In this document: positions 33,001-42,878 of the stretch, piece by piece
How the letters are laid out: every line of letters begins with the position of its first letter
Numbering within the stretch: position 1 is the first letter of the stretch
Assembly: GCA_021777995.1 (NCBI GenBank)
Contig: JAJYCW010000021.1
Coordinates: forward strand, 1-43,298
DNA length: 43,298 nt
From: a bacterium
GTDB taxonomy: Bacteria > Armatimonadota > Chthonomonadetes > Chthonomonadales > Chthonomonadaceae
Direction: 5' to 3'
Position numbers and translations under genes: made by a program
Notes under the pieces: generated by a model
Told to the model about the DNA's origin: nothing
Database searches by the model: none
Seen by the model: the letters and a program-made list of their open reading frames with translations, nothing else

Positions 33001-34115
33001 AGTGCCTCCAAAATGGAGTTGAGAAATTTCTCTGCACTATCTATGTGCATGGTCACTTGTAGAACGACTATTGGCAGTGAATAACTCCTGCCATCCAGCT
33101 TAATCGCGTCTTTTTCGGTGGTGACTATAGCAGATGCATTTGCCTCCTCGGCGCGGCGAAACAGTGCGTCTAACTCTTCTGCGCTAGGCTGCGAATGATC
33201 CGGTAATCGCATTGTTGAACAGACTATGGCACCGAGATCACCAAGCATGGACTCAAAAGAGGAAGGATTACCAATTGCACTCAGGCATGCCACGCGCCGT
33301 CCGCGAAGACTATGGATATCCAACAGTTGGGGCGGTTCAACCTGCCGAAGCGCATGCGGAATAAGGTCAGCAGTGTATACCGGCTTGCCTGGCGCCAGTG
33401 ACCTGATTTTGGCCATCGTTTGATCCAGGGTTTTACGATCTGCCACGTGTGACCGCGTCACCAGGATGACGGTGGCACGCCGAAGGTGTGGGGCCGGTTC
33501 ACGCAGCAATCCTCGGGGAAGTGTGTAACCGTTGTCAAACGGCTCAATGGCATCCAGCAGTACGATCTCAACATTGCGGTGCAGTTGCCAATACTGCATT
33601 CCGTCATCCATTACAATTACATCCGGTCGAAACTCGGCTTCTGCACGTGCTCCTGACTGCCGACGGTCCTTACCAACAAGAACAGGGATTGTGGGTAACA
33701 TGTGTGCAAGCATACAGGCTTCGTCACCTGCCATCTGCGCGGTTAAACGTACCCTATGTCCATCAGAAGCAATCGCGCAACCGTGTTCATTAGCACCTCC
33801 GTAGCCGCGGCTAAGGATTACTGTAGACATGCCCCTATCCGTAAGCATTCGGCAGAGGGCTGCAGTTGTTGGCGTCTTTCCCGTTCCGCCCGTAGTAAGG
33901 TTGCCAATACTTATTACCGGGCATGTGAGCTTCGTTTTGTGGCGTATTCCCAGGCCGAAAGGAAGTAAATAGAGCCAGAGTCCGGCGGAGTATAGGGCTG
34001 CGAGTGGTGTGAGTGCAAGACGAAGGAGTGACGGTAGGAAGCCTGGTTGACCCTTTAAAATTGCAATTAGGGTCTCCTGCAGGCTTACAGAGGGAGTAGA
34101 GGGGGTTGCCGTCAT
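32997..34115 (-). CDS. lpxK: Tetraacyldisaccharide 4'-kinase
   Basis: 372 residues. Hydrophobic helix at about 30-50 anchors it at the inner membrane. P-loop SIGNLTTGGTGKTPTTAAL, then the DGMQYWQLHRNVEIVLLD segment and the two-strand TRSHVAD region, all LpxK. It phosphorylates the 4' position of the lipid A disaccharide, after LpxB and before Kdo transfer. It overlaps waaA (start 34115, waaA end 34112) and lpxL by four bases each. Length fits the family (about 330-370). Confidence 0.93.
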   Translation of the reverse strand: MTATPSTPSVSLQETLIAILKGQPGFLPSLLRLALTPLAALYSAGLWLYLLPFGLGIRHKTKLTCPVISIGNLTTGGTGKTPTTAALCRMLTDRGMSTVILSRGYGGANEHGCAIASDGHRVRLTAQMAGDEACMLAHMLPTIPVLVGKDRRQSGARAEAEFRPDVIVMDDGMQYWQLHRNVEIVLLDAIEPFDNGYTLPRGLLREPAPHLRRATVILVTRSHVADRKTLDQTMAKIRSLAPGKPVYTADLIPHALRQVEPPQLLDIHSLRGRRVACLSAIGNPSSFESMLGDLGAIVCSTMRLPDHSQPSAEELDALFRRAEEANASAIVTTEKDAIKLDGRSYSLPIVVLQVTMHIDSAEKFLNSILEAL

Positions 34116-35434
34116 TGAACAGGGCTTTCGGTAAGGTTTACCAGTAGAGCCGCGCAGCGACGTGCAACTCCCCGTTGTGCCTCAAGTACCCGACGACCCG
34201 CCTCGCCCTTCAGTCTACATTCGTCGGGATCATTCATGAGCGTCAGTGCCTCTAGGTACAATTGCTCTTCGGTCTCCACAACCTTAACCGCACCGCCTGG
34301 TGCAAGAAGCGCCGCCTCGTTTTTGACGGTTGCATAAAGCGGGCCTATAATGACAGGCTTACCGAGGGCCACTGGCTGCAAGATATTCTGTCCACCACCT
34401 TGTACAACCGGCGCAAATGTATTCCCAACAAACGCGAAGTCCGCAATAGCGTATACCTTCGCCAATTCACCCATAGTATCAAGCACGAGCACAGGGCAGG
34501 TGTCGCTATCCTGGGTTAGTTGCGATTTAAGATTCGCGCGAATTCCGGCGTCGTTAAGCTGCTTCACGATGTGAGGTGCGCGCTCCAATTGGCGCGGGGC
34601 CAATACCATGGCAATGTCGCAGCGCTGGGCCGCCAGCTTTGCGTAAACCCTGATGACGAGGGCCTCCTCCTGACTGCTTCGTGTACTACCTACTACCCAC
34701 ACTGGGCCAGCGGAGGGGAGGTGCAGCGCAGCCCGTAATTCTTGGGACGTTCCAGCTTCGAGCGGCGGAAGTGCTTGATCAAGCTTGGAATTACCGGTTA
34801 CGATACACTTTTGTGCCGTCGGCACCGGCTCACCCAGCTGCGTCATTCGTTCCGCGTCGGCAGCAGACTGCATAAGCATTAGATCCAAGTTGCCGATCAT
34901 CCATCGATACAATCCGGCGGCATACTGTTTGGCCCGGTGAAAACTACGGACAGATTTGCGGCCGTTGACCAAAGCAGTGCGGGCACCAGCGGCTCGTAGT
35001 GCGTGAAGCAGATTGGGCCAGAGCTCACTTTCAAGCGTCACGAATAACCTTGGGTGGATTTTTGACACCACAGAGTGAACGACCCATGGGAAATCAAAGG
35101 GGAGGTAAAAGACATCATCTGCAACACCGTCAGCCTGCTTCTTGGCCATTTCAAAACCTGCAGGAGTTATCACTGAAAGCAGAATCCGCCACCCAGGCAG
35201 TTGCAATTTTAGTTCGCGCATCACTGGGATGGCGGCCACGACCTCACCGGCGGAGGCGCCATGTACCCAAACAGTGGGCCGCAAGTCAGTTGCAATATTG
35301 GTTGGAATATGGCCCCAACGCTCACGCCAACCCGGCCGTGATTTGCCGTTTATGTACCGTTTTGCCAGGTACAAAGCGAGTGCAGGCGACAGAACCGCTA
35401 GGCCGAGGTTGTATTTCACGTACATCAATTGCAT
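34112..35434 (-). CDS. waaA: 3-deoxy-D-manno-octulosonic acid transferase
   Basis: 440 residues from ATG 35434, ten bases after the upstream stop; an in-frame start at 35503 would add 23 residues inside the DUF374 gene. GT-B Kdo transferase: N-terminal hydrophobic helix, HGASAGEVVAAIPV with the catalytic Glu, VTLESELWPNLLHAL, LVNGRKS, then the C-terminal GNSKLDQ and the VQGGGQNILQPVALGKPVI loop with the CMP-Kdo site. It adds one or more Kdo units to the 4'-phosphorylated lipid A precursor. Whether mono- or bifunctional cannot be judged by eye. Part of the lpx operon. Confidence 0.93.
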   Translation of the reverse strand: MQLMYVKYNLGLAVLSPALALYLAKRYINGKSRPGWRERWGHIPTNIATDLRPTVWVHGASAGEVVAAIPVMRELKLQLPGWRILLSVITPAGFEMAKKQADGVADDVFYLPFDFPWVVHSVVSKIHPRLFVTLESELWPNLLHALRAAGARTALVNGRKSVRSFHRAKQYAAGLYRWMIGNLDLMLMQSAADAERMTQLGEPVPTAQKCIVTGNSKLDQALPPLEAGTSQELRAALHLPSAGPVWVVGSTRSSQEEALVIRVYAKLAAQRCDIAMVLAPRQLERAPHIVKQLNDAGIRANLKSQLTQDSDTCPVLVLDTMGELAKVYAIADFAFVGNTFAPVVQGGGQNILQPVALGKPVIIGPLYATVKNEAALLAPGGAVKVVETEEQLYLEALTLMNDPDECRLKGEAGRRVLEAQRGVARRCAALLVNLTESPVQ

Positions 35435-35444
35435 ATTGATGATT

Positions 35445-36170
35445 CTACTCTGTTCGCCACTGGTAATCAAGATGCCCACAACGTCGCTCTGCTTCCCGCT
35501 CAACGCAATTTACCGCAAGTTCGAGTCGTGTTGCAATAGCCTCGCGTTCACCTTCTGTGAGGTCGGCGGGCACAAAAATGGGTTCTCCCACGATAAACCA
35601 GGCCCGTGCGAATGGCAGCGGTACCATATAGGAGTCCCAGCTACGTACCAGGTACCGCCAGGATGCACTAATACCCACGGGGATGATAGGTGCGCCAGAC
35701 TTTTGAGCCATAAGAATTACGCCGGCTTGTACCTTGTGCGATGGGCCACGCGGTCCATCGGGCGTGAATGATAGCACGCCGCCCTCTCTCACTTTGCGCG
35801 CCATCTGCAATGCCCCGCGCACGCCGCCTCTTCCAGTTGAGCCTCGCACAATCTGGTACCCAAATCGCTGGAATATCTCTGTCTGCAGGTCCCCGTCTCG
35901 GGATAGCGAAACGAGTGCCCAATAGCTTCGATTGCGCAAAAGCGCTGCAGGAATGAGCGTGCGTCCATGCCAGGTAACCAGGATAGCGCCGCGGCCCCCA
36001 GGGACCAACCCCTCCATGTTTTCGAGCTTTAGGCGCAACGTGGCAAAGATCATCTTTACCAGGAAAGCGATTCCAACTGCCATCCTTCGCTGGCGCGCAA
36101 GGCGCCGTGCAGTATCTGCGGATTCATCCGGTGACTTGGTAATTTCGTCGGGCGTAGTATCGTCGCTCAT
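35445..36170 (-). CDS. DUF374 lysophospholipid-acyltransferase-like protein
   Basis: 241 residues. DUF374/LPLAT fold: AILVTWHGRTLIPAALLR (H in place of the H-x4-D), then LVSLSRDGDLQTEIFQRFGY, VRGSTGRGGVRGALQMARKV, FTPDGPRGPSHKVQAGVIL and GAPIIPVGISASWRY. These proteins are often found in lpx operons beside msbA and waaA and may add an acyl chain to lipid A or a phospholipid. The ATG overlaps msbA by four bases. Function not established for this member. Confidence 0.85.
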   Translation of the reverse strand: MSDDTTPDEITKSPDESADTARRLARQRRMAVGIAFLVKMIFATLRLKLENMEGLVPGGRGAILVTWHGRTLIPAALLRNRSYWALVSLSRDGDLQTEIFQRFGYQIVRGSTGRGGVRGALQMARKVREGGVLSFTPDGPRGPSHKVQAGVILMAQKSGAPIIPVGISASWRYLVRSWDSYMVPLPFARAWFIVGEPIFVPADLTEGEREAIATRLELAVNCVEREAERRCGHLDYQWRTE

Positions 36171-38041
36171 TCGAAGCCGCTTAGCTGTGTTTCATAGAGC
36201 TGTGCGTAGTACCCGCCTGCCTGAATGAGCTCCTTGTGCGAGCCCATTTCCACAATTCGTCCGGCTTGCATTGCAAGTATGCGATGAGCGTTTACAATGG
36301 TAGAAAGACGGTGCGCAATCACCAGCGTGGTTCGGCCCTGCATAAGGTGGTCCAGAGCCTCCTGGACAAGCGCCTCCGAGGATGCATCAAGTGATGAAGT
36401 CGCTTCGTCTAGAATTAAAATACGCGGATTCATGAGAATGGCTCGTGCAATTGCAATGCGCTGTTTTTCGCCTCCACTCAACCGAATACCGCGATCTCCC
36501 ACAATTGTGTCGAGTTTCTCTTCAAAGCTTTCTACAAAGGATGCATTCGCCTGCCGCAATGCCTCCCAAATCTGTTCATCTGTTGCGCTGCGGTTGCCGT
36601 ATGCAACATTGTCCCGCAGGGTTCCTGCAAACAGCCATGTTTCCTGTGGAACGATGCCAATCTGTTTTCTAAGCGACTCGGCCTTAACCGACCGAACATC
36701 AATGTCATCTACCAGCACGCGGCCATTTGTTGGGTCATAGAACCGCGGGACCAGGTCAGAAAGCGTACTTTTACCTGCACCACTCCTACCAACAATTGCT
36801 ACTACTTCGCCAGGACAAATTTCAAATGTAACGTCCTCAAGCACCAGCGGGCCAGATTCGCTGTATTGGAACGAGACATGATCAAATGCAACTTTCCCAG
36901 CGATGGTGGGTATCTCCGGTGCATTAGGAATCTCTTTAACTTCAGGCTCTACGTCTAAGAGTTCATCGAATATCCGGCTGGCTGCGGCGAGTGCCTGAGC
37001 CCGCGACGATATAATTCCCGCCACGTTGCTGGCCGCGCGCGAGAGGTTATCGAGTAGGAACAGGAACGCAGTGAGAGCGCCAACGGTAAGACCACCTGGC
37101 ATAACATAGAGGCGCACTGCATCGGGAACCTTAATACCGGGGTGAAGGGCCTGGAACTGCGCAACGTGTAAGTGCTGGACGTGAATGGTGTGTGCAACGA
37201 TGTTACCGCCTACGAACATAACCAGCGCGATGCCGAATGCACCAATAAACTCTGTAACGGGCCGTAATTGTGCACTCTTGCGCACACCGTTCATTACAGT
37301 TTGCAGTGTCTCCTGGTTTTCAAGCCGGAACCTCTCTATCTCGTGGTTTTCGGCTGCAAACGACTTGACCACCCGCGCGCCGGCAACGGTCTCCTCAATG
37401 ATGTTTGTAACGTCTGCAAGCTTTCCTTGTACAGACCTGGAAATACTACGGATCCGCCGACTGATCCTTTGGATGGCTACCGCCATAAATGGAATGAATA
37501 TAATAGAGAGAAGCGTGAGCCGCCAACTAAAGTGAAAAAGCATAACGAGGCTAACGATGATGGTAAGTGGCGCCGAAATCATTTGCCTGAGGTTCATTGC
37601 GGCATTTTGAACCACAGGGACGTCATTGGTTAAAACGGATATGATAGCGCCGGTGCGCCGCTGGTTAAAGAACGAAAGCGAGAGGGAGTGCAGGTGAGAG
37701 AATATCTCATCGCGCATGCGTGTAACCATGCTGTTGGCTGTGAGCGAGAGAAAGTAGCTTTGCCCGAAAGAAAACAGCCCTTTGATGATGAATACTACCA
37801 GCACCATACCGCACATGAAATTGAGGTGACCAACCTTGCCGTCGGTCATTGAGTTAATGACCTCTTTAATGAACAGTGCAATGCTCGCATCTATTGCGGA
37901 GGTCGCAGCCGCACATGCGAGGCCCGCTACCAGGATTTTACGGTACGGACGCAGATAGGCTAACAGGCGCCGTTGAGTGTCCTCTAACGGAATATGCGAG
38001 TGAGCAGGGGCTGCTGCCTGTGTATTTGGCGTAGTTGTCAT
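36167..38041 (-). CDS. msbA: Lipid A export ABC transporter (MsbA)
   Basis: 624 residues. Six transmembrane helices in the N-terminal part, then the nucleotide-binding domain: Walker A GRSGAGKST, LSGGEKQRIAIARAI signature, Walker B ILILDEATSSLD, and H-loop VIAHRLST. A half-transporter that dimerises, it flips lipid A-core across the inner membrane. Operon position next to lpxB, waaA and lpxK supports the lipid A substrate over a drug. There is a 60-residue insert-like stretch in the membrane domain (HTIHVQHLHVAQFQALHPGI), which is unusual in length for MsbA. It starts in the TAATG overlap with lpxB. Confidence 0.9.
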   Translation of the reverse strand: MTTTPNTQAAAPAHSHIPLEDTQRRLLAYLRPYRKILVAGLACAAATSAIDASIALFIKEVINSMTDGKVGHLNFMCGMVLVVFIIKGLFSFGQSYFLSLTANSMVTRMRDEIFSHLHSLSLSFFNQRRTGAIISVLTNDVPVVQNAAMNLRQMISAPLTIIVSLVMLFHFSWRLTLLSIIFIPFMAVAIQRISRRIRSISRSVQGKLADVTNIIEETVAGARVVKSFAAENHEIERFRLENQETLQTVMNGVRKSAQLRPVTEFIGAFGIALVMFVGGNIVAHTIHVQHLHVAQFQALHPGIKVPDAVRLYVMPGGLTVGALTAFLFLLDNLSRAASNVAGIISSRAQALAAASRIFDELLDVEPEVKEIPNAPEIPTIAGKVAFDHVSFQYSESGPLVLEDVTFEICPGEVVAIVGRSGAGKSTLSDLVPRFYDPTNGRVLVDDIDVRSVKAESLRKQIGIVPQETWLFAGTLRDNVAYGNRSATDEQIWEALRQANASFVESFEEKLDTIVGDRGIRLSGGEKQRIAIARAILMNPRILILDEATSSLDASSEALVQEALDHLMQGRTTLVIAHRLSTIVNAHRILAMQAGRIVEMGSHKELIQAGGYYAQLYETQLSGFE

Positions 38042-39408
38042 TAAGCTGACGGTCTCTTGTTGTTAACGAGATTGATGATTGCTGCGGCAGCTCTATCACT
38101 TGCCCCTGGTGCTCCTAGCAGTTTTCTGATCTCCTTAAAGTCATTTTTCATGGCCTGGCGCACAGTAATGTCGCGCAGAAGAGTGCTGATGTGCTGCGCT
38201 ATTGCCTGTGCAGAGGCTTGTTCTTGTATTAGTTCAGGCACGGCACGGCGATTTAGCACAATGTTTGGCAGCCCGATGTGCGCGATCTTACGATGTAGAC
38301 CTCGAGCTTTATATTCAAACTCCATGATCTTCGACCCTCGGTATACGATGATCATGGGTGTGCCTACAACTGCCGCCTCAAGGGTTACAGTACCAGAGCA
38401 GCAGACCAGCGCATCACAATATGTCATCACTTCTGTGGCAAGGTTTTTGGCCAACACCACGGGCGGAAGCTCCGAGGAACTACTTCCACGATACTGTCGA
38501 AACGGTGTGTGGTGTAGTGCGTCCTCTGGTACGATGAAACCGCCGTTGGTTGCTAGCAGCTTTTGGCGGCTGCGCGTAATTGAACCAGCAGTCCTTGAGA
38601 GAGGCCGAATGATTTTTTTTTCTGCTTCTTGTGTTAATTCGTGCCATATCTCAGTGAACTTATCGCGAAGATCCTTATTAGTAGTCAGGAATCTGCACAT
38701 CTGTTCCGCCGAGATAGATGGCGCAACCCCAATTACAAACTGGGCACCCGGATCGGTACTGGCCAGCATTCTGGCAGCATCCAACATGACGGGCACAAGA
38801 TGATTGATTTCATGAGCTCGACTGCCTGGAAGGAGCCCAATGATTGGCTTATCAAAATCCAGACCCAATTCGTCCGCAAACTGTTCACGAGAGAGGCTGG
38901 GCCCTTGCCGATCGAGTAGTGGATGCCCAACAAATTGTGATGGCACTCCACGACTCTGGTACCTCTCAAGCGACCATTCAAAAGGTGTGAGTATCAAATC
39001 TGAATTCTTAATTAGCGCGTCAGATGCAAATCCATCCCGCTTCCAGCACCCAGGGGGCACATAGTACGCGGTAGCTATTCCATTCTGTTTACAGAACGTT
39101 GCCAGCCTTACGTTAAACGCGCCAAAGTCAACGAGTACCACAACGTCAGGTCGGCGCGCTAACACCTCGCGCCGAATCATTGGGGCTACATTAAGCAGAA
39201 GTGACGGGACCTTTCGCAGAGCTTCGGTTATACTTATTGCGCCCCAGCTACTTGAGTCCGCGACTAGTTCAACGTTGGCGGCCCGCATTGCCTCGGTGCC
39301 AATACCCCACAACTTGATATCAGGTACGGCGGATCTTAGCGATGCGGCAAGATCCGCGCCAATGCGGTCGCCCGACAGTTCCCCCGTTATAATTGCTGCC
39401 TGCATCAT
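38041..39408 (-). CDS. lpxB: Lipid-A-disaccharide synthase, with internal insertion
   Basis: 455 residues, about 70 longer than the usual 380. N-terminal TGELSGDRIGADLAASLR and WGIGTEAMRA, then VLVDFGAFNVRLA, YYVPPGCWKRDG, FEWSLERYQSRG and FVGHPLLD, all LpxB. The donor side has LLPGSRAHEI and CSGTVTLEAAVVGTPMI. Between them, residues about 232-305 (from SISAEQMCRFLTTN to the end of PVVLAKNLATEV) form an insertion that I do not see in standard LpxB. LpxB joins UDP-diacylglucosamine and lipid X. The first gene needed before it, LpxH/I, is not in the operon. Two ATG codons are adjacent; I use the first. Confidence 0.88.
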   Translation of the reverse strand: MMQAAIITGELSGDRIGADLAASLRSAVPDIKLWGIGTEAMRAANVELVADSSSWGAISITEALRKVPSLLLNVAPMIRREVLARRPDVVVLVDFGAFNVRLATFCKQNGIATAYYVPPGCWKRDGFASDALIKNSDLILTPFEWSLERYQSRGVPSQFVGHPLLDRQGPSLSREQFADELGLDFDKPIIGLLPGSRAHEINHLVPVMLDAARMLASTDPGAQFVIGVAPSISAEQMCRFLTTNKDLRDKFTEIWHELTQEAEKKIIRPLSRTAGSITRSRQKLLATNGGFIVPEDALHHTPFRQYRGSSSSELPPVVLAKNLATEVMTYCDALVCCSGTVTLEAAVVGTPMIIVYRGSKIMEFEYKARGLHRKIAHIGLPNIVLNRRAVPELIQEQASAQAIAQHISTLLRDITVRQAMKNDFKEIRKLLGAPGASDRAAAAIINLVNNKRPSA

Positions 39409-39432
39409 TCAGTGCCATCTGTCCCCACGCTT

Positions 39433-40233
39433 TTAAATAGGAGGTGGATTATTCGCCCTGCCGTTAAAGCCCTCTCTGGTTCTCCTAATGAAGTCGGTGA
39501 GCCTGTCAAGCTCAGGGCTATGTTCAATCTCCTCTTCAATGACGTCCAACGCCTGCGAAACGTTTAGGTTAGAGCGATAAAGGAGTTTATAAGCCTGCCT
39601 TAGTTCACCCCTTACCTTTGCAGGCACACCGGCGCGGCGCAAGCCGCGAATGTTGATGTCATAAACACGAGCCGGTCTACCCTCTGCCAGCATATAGGGC
39701 GGAATATCCCTCGTTACCCCAGACATGCCGCCGATCATAACCAGCGAGCCAATGGTACAGTTCTGATGAACGCCGCAGATACCTCCAAAGTTCGCATGAT
39801 CTTCTACCGTTACGTGGCCGCTTATTCCTACGTAGGAGGCAATAGTCACCGAATTCGCGATCTCGCAATTGTGGCCAATGTGGGCATAGGCCATAATCAT
39901 GTTGTTGTTGCCAATGCGTGTAACCTCACCTTCGCCCGTTGCGCGGTGAATGGTAACATATTCTCTGAGAATGTTGTCGTCGCCAATGATGACGTAGCTC
40001 GTCTCACCCTTAAATTTGTAATCTTGCGGCGGACCACCAATAAGGGCACCGTTAAAGATTTGGCAGTTTCTTCCAATCTGGGTGTTCTCTAGAATCTGCG
40101 CATGAGAGTAAAGTCGGGTTCCCGAGGCGATACGACAGCGAGGACCTACAGTACAGTAGGCACCAATCTCAACGCCATCCTCGATTTCTGCGGAGGAGTC
40201 TACAATGGCAGTAGAATGCCAGCACTTATTCAC
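39433..40233 (-). CDS. lpxA: UDP-N-acetylglucosamine acyltransferase
   Basis: 266 residues from GTG 40233, with GGAGA six bases upstream. Left-handed parallel beta-helix hexapeptide repeats (VEIGAYCTVGPRCRIASGT onwards), then GPPQDYKFKGE, DDNILREYVTIHRAT and the active-site His in MAYAHIGHNCEIAN. The C-terminus is helical. First enzyme of lipid A synthesis, transferring a 3-hydroxyacyl chain from ACP to UDP-GlcNAc. It is 65 bases after fabZ and 24 before lpxB. This is the standard order of Proteobacteria, without an lpxI between. Confidence 0.94.
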   Translation of the reverse strand: MNKCWHSTAIVDSSAEIEDGVEIGAYCTVGPRCRIASGTRLYSHAQILENTQIGRNCQIFNGALIGGPPQDYKFKGETSYVIIGDDNILREYVTIHRATGEGEVTRIGNNNMIMAYAHIGHNCEIANSVTIASYVGISGHVTVEDHANFGGICGVHQNCTIGSLVMIGGMSGVTRDIPPYMLAEGRPARVYDINIRGLRRAGVPAKVRGELRQAYKLLYRSNLNVSQALDVIEEEIEHSPELDRLTDFIRRTREGFNGRANNPPPI

Positions 40234-40298
40234 GACTTATCTCCCAGCGGCGCATTGCTTTGGTTTCCACTATTACGTTCCATAAGCTTAAACAGCAT

Positions 40299-40709
40299 CT
40301 AGCCGCGCGCAACTTCTTCCCCTTGCACTGTGGCCACCATACTCGCTTTACCAAAAAGCCCACGAACTTTTCCCAGGGTAGCTTCTACCAGAAGCGTATC
40401 GCCAGGAACAACCGGCTTCAATAGGCGGCATTTATCAAGACCGCCGAGAAATGCCAGTTTTCCGTGGTGAACCGGTGTAGAAAGCAGTATAATCCCCGCC
40501 ACCTGCGCCATGCATTCTAAAATGAGCACGCCGGGCATAACCGCCAGGCCAGGAAAATGACCGTTGAAGAAAGGCTCATTAATAGTAACGTTTTTAAGGC
40601 CGACAACACGCTTACCGGGTTCTAACTCCAATACTCTATCTACGAGCAGCATTGGATATCGATGTGGCAGTATTGCGCGTATCTCCTCAACGTCCAGGAT
40701 ATGACTCAT
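40299..40709 (-). CDS. fabZ: 3-hydroxyacyl-ACP dehydratase FabZ
   Basis: 136 residues. Hot-dog fold dehydratase with ILPHRYPMLLVDRVLELEPG, the active-site His in FNGHFPGLAVMPGVLILECM (H and E), then AQVAG. Competes with LpxA for 3-hydroxyacyl-ACP, so its place next to lpxA/lpxC balances fatty acid and lipid A synthesis. The ATG follows the lpxC stop directly (TGAATG). In some phyla LpxC and FabZ are fused; here they are separate but adjoining. Slightly short at the C-terminus (ends EEVARG) but complete in the core. Confidence 0.95.
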   Translation of the reverse strand: MSHILDVEEIRAILPHRYPMLLVDRVLELEPGKRVVGLKNVTINEPFFNGHFPGLAVMPGVLILECMAQVAGIILLSTPVHHGKLAFLGGLDKCRLLKPVVPGDTLLVEATLGKVRGLFGKASMVATVQGEEVARG

Positions 40710-41609
40710 TCACTTCCCCTCATTGTTCAATTTGCGGTGAGTTATTTCAAGTGCTGATAGCGTTTTTCTTATAGCACTGGCGGCTTCGTTATTCGCTTTA
40801 TGTCCAGGTCGTACTACGGTTACGTCCGCTTCTATGCGAGCACCTACCAAAGCTAGGTCTCCTACAAGGTCCAGGAGCTTATGTTTCGCCCACTCCTGCG
40901 GTAATCGAAGTTCGCTTGAGTACTCGTTTGGCGGTGTGATAACCAGGGCATTATCGAGCGAGGCTCCTTTAGAAAGACCCGCTGCTTTTAGTTGTTCTAC
41001 TTCGGCATAAAATGCCCAGGTTCTCGCAGGCGCTATGTCCGTCAAAAATCCACCGGCCCCTTGGTGCGTGCTACACCAGCTCACACTTGCCTGACCTTGT
41101 GGCCACGCATCAAAGCTGACTGATGCGGTAACGGTAAGCCCCGAACCTCCTTGCGCAGGTTGAATAGAAACAGTAGATGCCCCGACTTGGAAACTGAAAC
41201 TTTCGCTGACTGCTGCAACCGTACAGGGAGCTGCCTGCTCTATCGTGCCGGCCACCTGAATTAGCTCCATCCAAGGGAGAGCACTGCCATCCAATATAGG
41301 GATCTCAGGGCCATCGGTCTCAATCAGGACATTGTCGATGTCGAGTGCGTGCAGTGCCGCAAGGAGGTGTTCAACGGTATGGACGACCACACCATCCCGG
41401 CTAATGGTCGTGCATCGGTTTGTATCCGACACGTTCTCACATACAACGGGTATCCAGAATCCGTCCTTGAGAATGACGCGTCCAGTTCCGTCAGCCGCGG
41501 GACGCAATCGCACTTCACAGGCTTCGCCTGTATGGATACCTGTTCCAGATATTCTCACCACCGAAGCGATTGTACGTTGCAAACCTCTATTTTGAGGGCT
41601 ATTCGTCAT
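40710..41609 (-). CDS. lpxC: UDP-3-O-acyl-N-acetylglucosamine deacetylase
   Basis: 299 residues. Zinc ligands H81 ([10 protein letters not shown]), H243 and D247 ([10 protein letters not shown]), and the general acid H270 (PGHKANN) are all in place, with E80 beside H81. The N-terminal [17 protein letters not shown] is also a family mark. It carries out the committed step of lipid A synthesis. It overlaps lpxD by eleven bases and is contiguous with fabZ. Standard length (about 305). No in-frame FabZ fusion. Confidence 0.96.
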   Translation of the reverse strand: MTNSPQNRGLQRTIASVVRISGTGIHTGEACEVRLRPAADGTGRVILKDGFWIPVVCENVSDTNRCTTISRDGVVVHTVEHLLAALHALDIDNVLIETDGPEIPILDGSALPWMELIQVAGTIEQAAPCTVAAVSESFSFQVGASTVSIQPAQGGSGLTVTASVSFDAWPQGQASVSWCSTHQGAGGFLTDIAPARTWAFYAEVEQLKAAGLSKGASLDNALVITPPNEYSSELRLPQEWAKHKLLDLVGDLALVGARIEADVTVVRPGHKANNEAASAIRKTLSALEITHRKLNNEGK

Positions 41610-42657
41610 GTTCTCTTTTCTGCAGCAGTTCGTGCACCGTAGACTCTAGATGTTTTAGGCGTTTAAGCGCCGTTGGCAGTCCTGCTATGGCACCGAGTTC
41701 ACGCATCTTAATGCGATGAGGACGTGCAGGGTACCCAGATACCGTCTGACCGGCATCCACATCACCAATCACACCGGCTTGGGCCGCTATACGGGCACCA
41801 TCACCGATAGTGATGTGATCCGCGATACCAGCCTGCCCCGCGATCATAACGCCATCGCCCACGTTCACCGTGCCTGCAAGTCCAGCTTGGGCAACAATTA
41901 TACACGACCGGCCTATGTTCACATTATGACCGATATGTACTAGATTATCTATTTTGGATCCGCTCCCGATTGTAGTGGCGCCTAATTTAGCGCGGTCAAT
42001 ACAGCTGTTCGCTCCAATATCAACACCATCTCCAATGATTACAGTGCCTAGATGGGGTATCGGTGTTAGGCCGGCAGGAGTGGGAACGTAACCGAACCCT
42101 TCTGCGCCGATTACGCATCCTGCATGCAAGTTGCAGTGTTTGCCCACCGTGACGTCATCATAAAGGGTCGTATTGGGGTGCAGCACAGTGTAATCGCCAA
42201 CAGTGCAACCTTCCCCAATATATGCGTTTGCGTGTATCACAACCCCAACACCAATTTTTGAATTTGCACCAATAAACACGCCGGCACCCACATGGGCTTC
42301 GTCCCCAATAGCGGCTGAAGAAGCGACGCTAGCGGTAGGGTGAATGCCAGACTGTCGTTTTACGGTCTTGTGAAAGGCTGTGGCAGTCTTTAGCAAGGCT
42401 TCCTGCAGGTTGTCCACGACGATGAGTGTCTTTTGAGTTTCAATTCCCGCAGCCAGTTGGGTGCCGGTTAGAATGCATGCCGCAGCACAATTCAAAGCTA
42501 TGGTGAAATTTGCAGGATTGTCGGCCCATACAAGACTGCGTTCATCTGCCAGGTTGGGAGTAGTGAAATTCCGAAGCGTAAGAGCCTCATCGCCAATGAT
42601 GACCGCATTGATATTGGCTGCAAGGGCGCCAGATGTCTGGGAGATCTGTTGTGGCAT
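41599..42657 (-). CDS. lpxD: UDP-3-O-acylglucosamine N-acyltransferase
   Basis: 352 residues. N-terminal uridine-binding domain ([20 protein letters not shown], then [11 protein letters not shown]), followed by hexapeptide repeats ([20 protein letters not shown]...) and [10 protein letters not shown]. The conserved His is in [13 protein letters not shown]. The end has a helix [20 protein letters not shown]. It adds the second 3-hydroxyacyl chain at the 2-amino group. First gene of the large lpx operon; GGA lies three bases before the ATG, a weak ribosome site. The promoter should lie in 42658-42870, which contains no clear -35/-10 pair. Confidence 0.95.
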   Translation of the reverse strand: MPQQISQTSGALAANINAVIIGDEALTLRNFTTPNLADERSLVWADNPANFTIALNCAAACILTGTQLAAGIETQKTLIVVDNLQEALLKTATAFHKTVKRQSGIHPTASVASSAAIGDEAHVGAGVFIGANSKIGVGVVIHANAYIGEGCTVGDYTVLHPNTTLYDDVTVGKHCNLHAGCVIGAEGFGYVPTPAGLTPIPHLGTVIIGDGVDIGANSCIDRAKLGATTIGSGSKIDNLVHIGHNVNIGRSCIIVAQAGLAGTVNVGDGVMIAGQAGIADHITIGDGARIAAQAGVIGDVDAGQTVSGYPARPHRIKMRELGAIAGLPTALKRLKHLESTVHELLQKREHDE

Positions 42658-42736
42658 TTTTCCGATTCGTCAACCACCCAGCAACCATTACAATAATGAT
42701 GAGGGTGCCGACCACTAAATAGAATGTGCAAACCAT
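42587..42736 (-). CDS. Possible tiny membrane protein overlapping lpxD
   Basis: An open frame of 49 residues from ATG 42736 with one membrane helix ([17 protein letters not shown]) that runs 71 bases into lpxD. The hydrophobic start is clear, but no strong ribosome site is seen and the C-terminal half shares DNA with lpxD. It may be a real small protein or only the lpxD leader. The remainder of 42658-42878 is featureless. Confidence 0.22.
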   Translation of the reverse strand: MVCTFYLVVGTLIIIVMVAGWLTNRKNATTDLPDIWRPCSQYQCGHHWR

Positions 42737-42878
42737 TCGTTTCTTAAAGAATACCCTAGATATCGGCTTCGGTGTGCCACCCAAAGGTTTGATGAGATAC
42801 GATGTAAACGGTGTGCAGTTTACGGGCGCGACGCGGGTAGCTTGCTGAAGGCGGGGGAATAGCGCGCCGCTTCACCAG

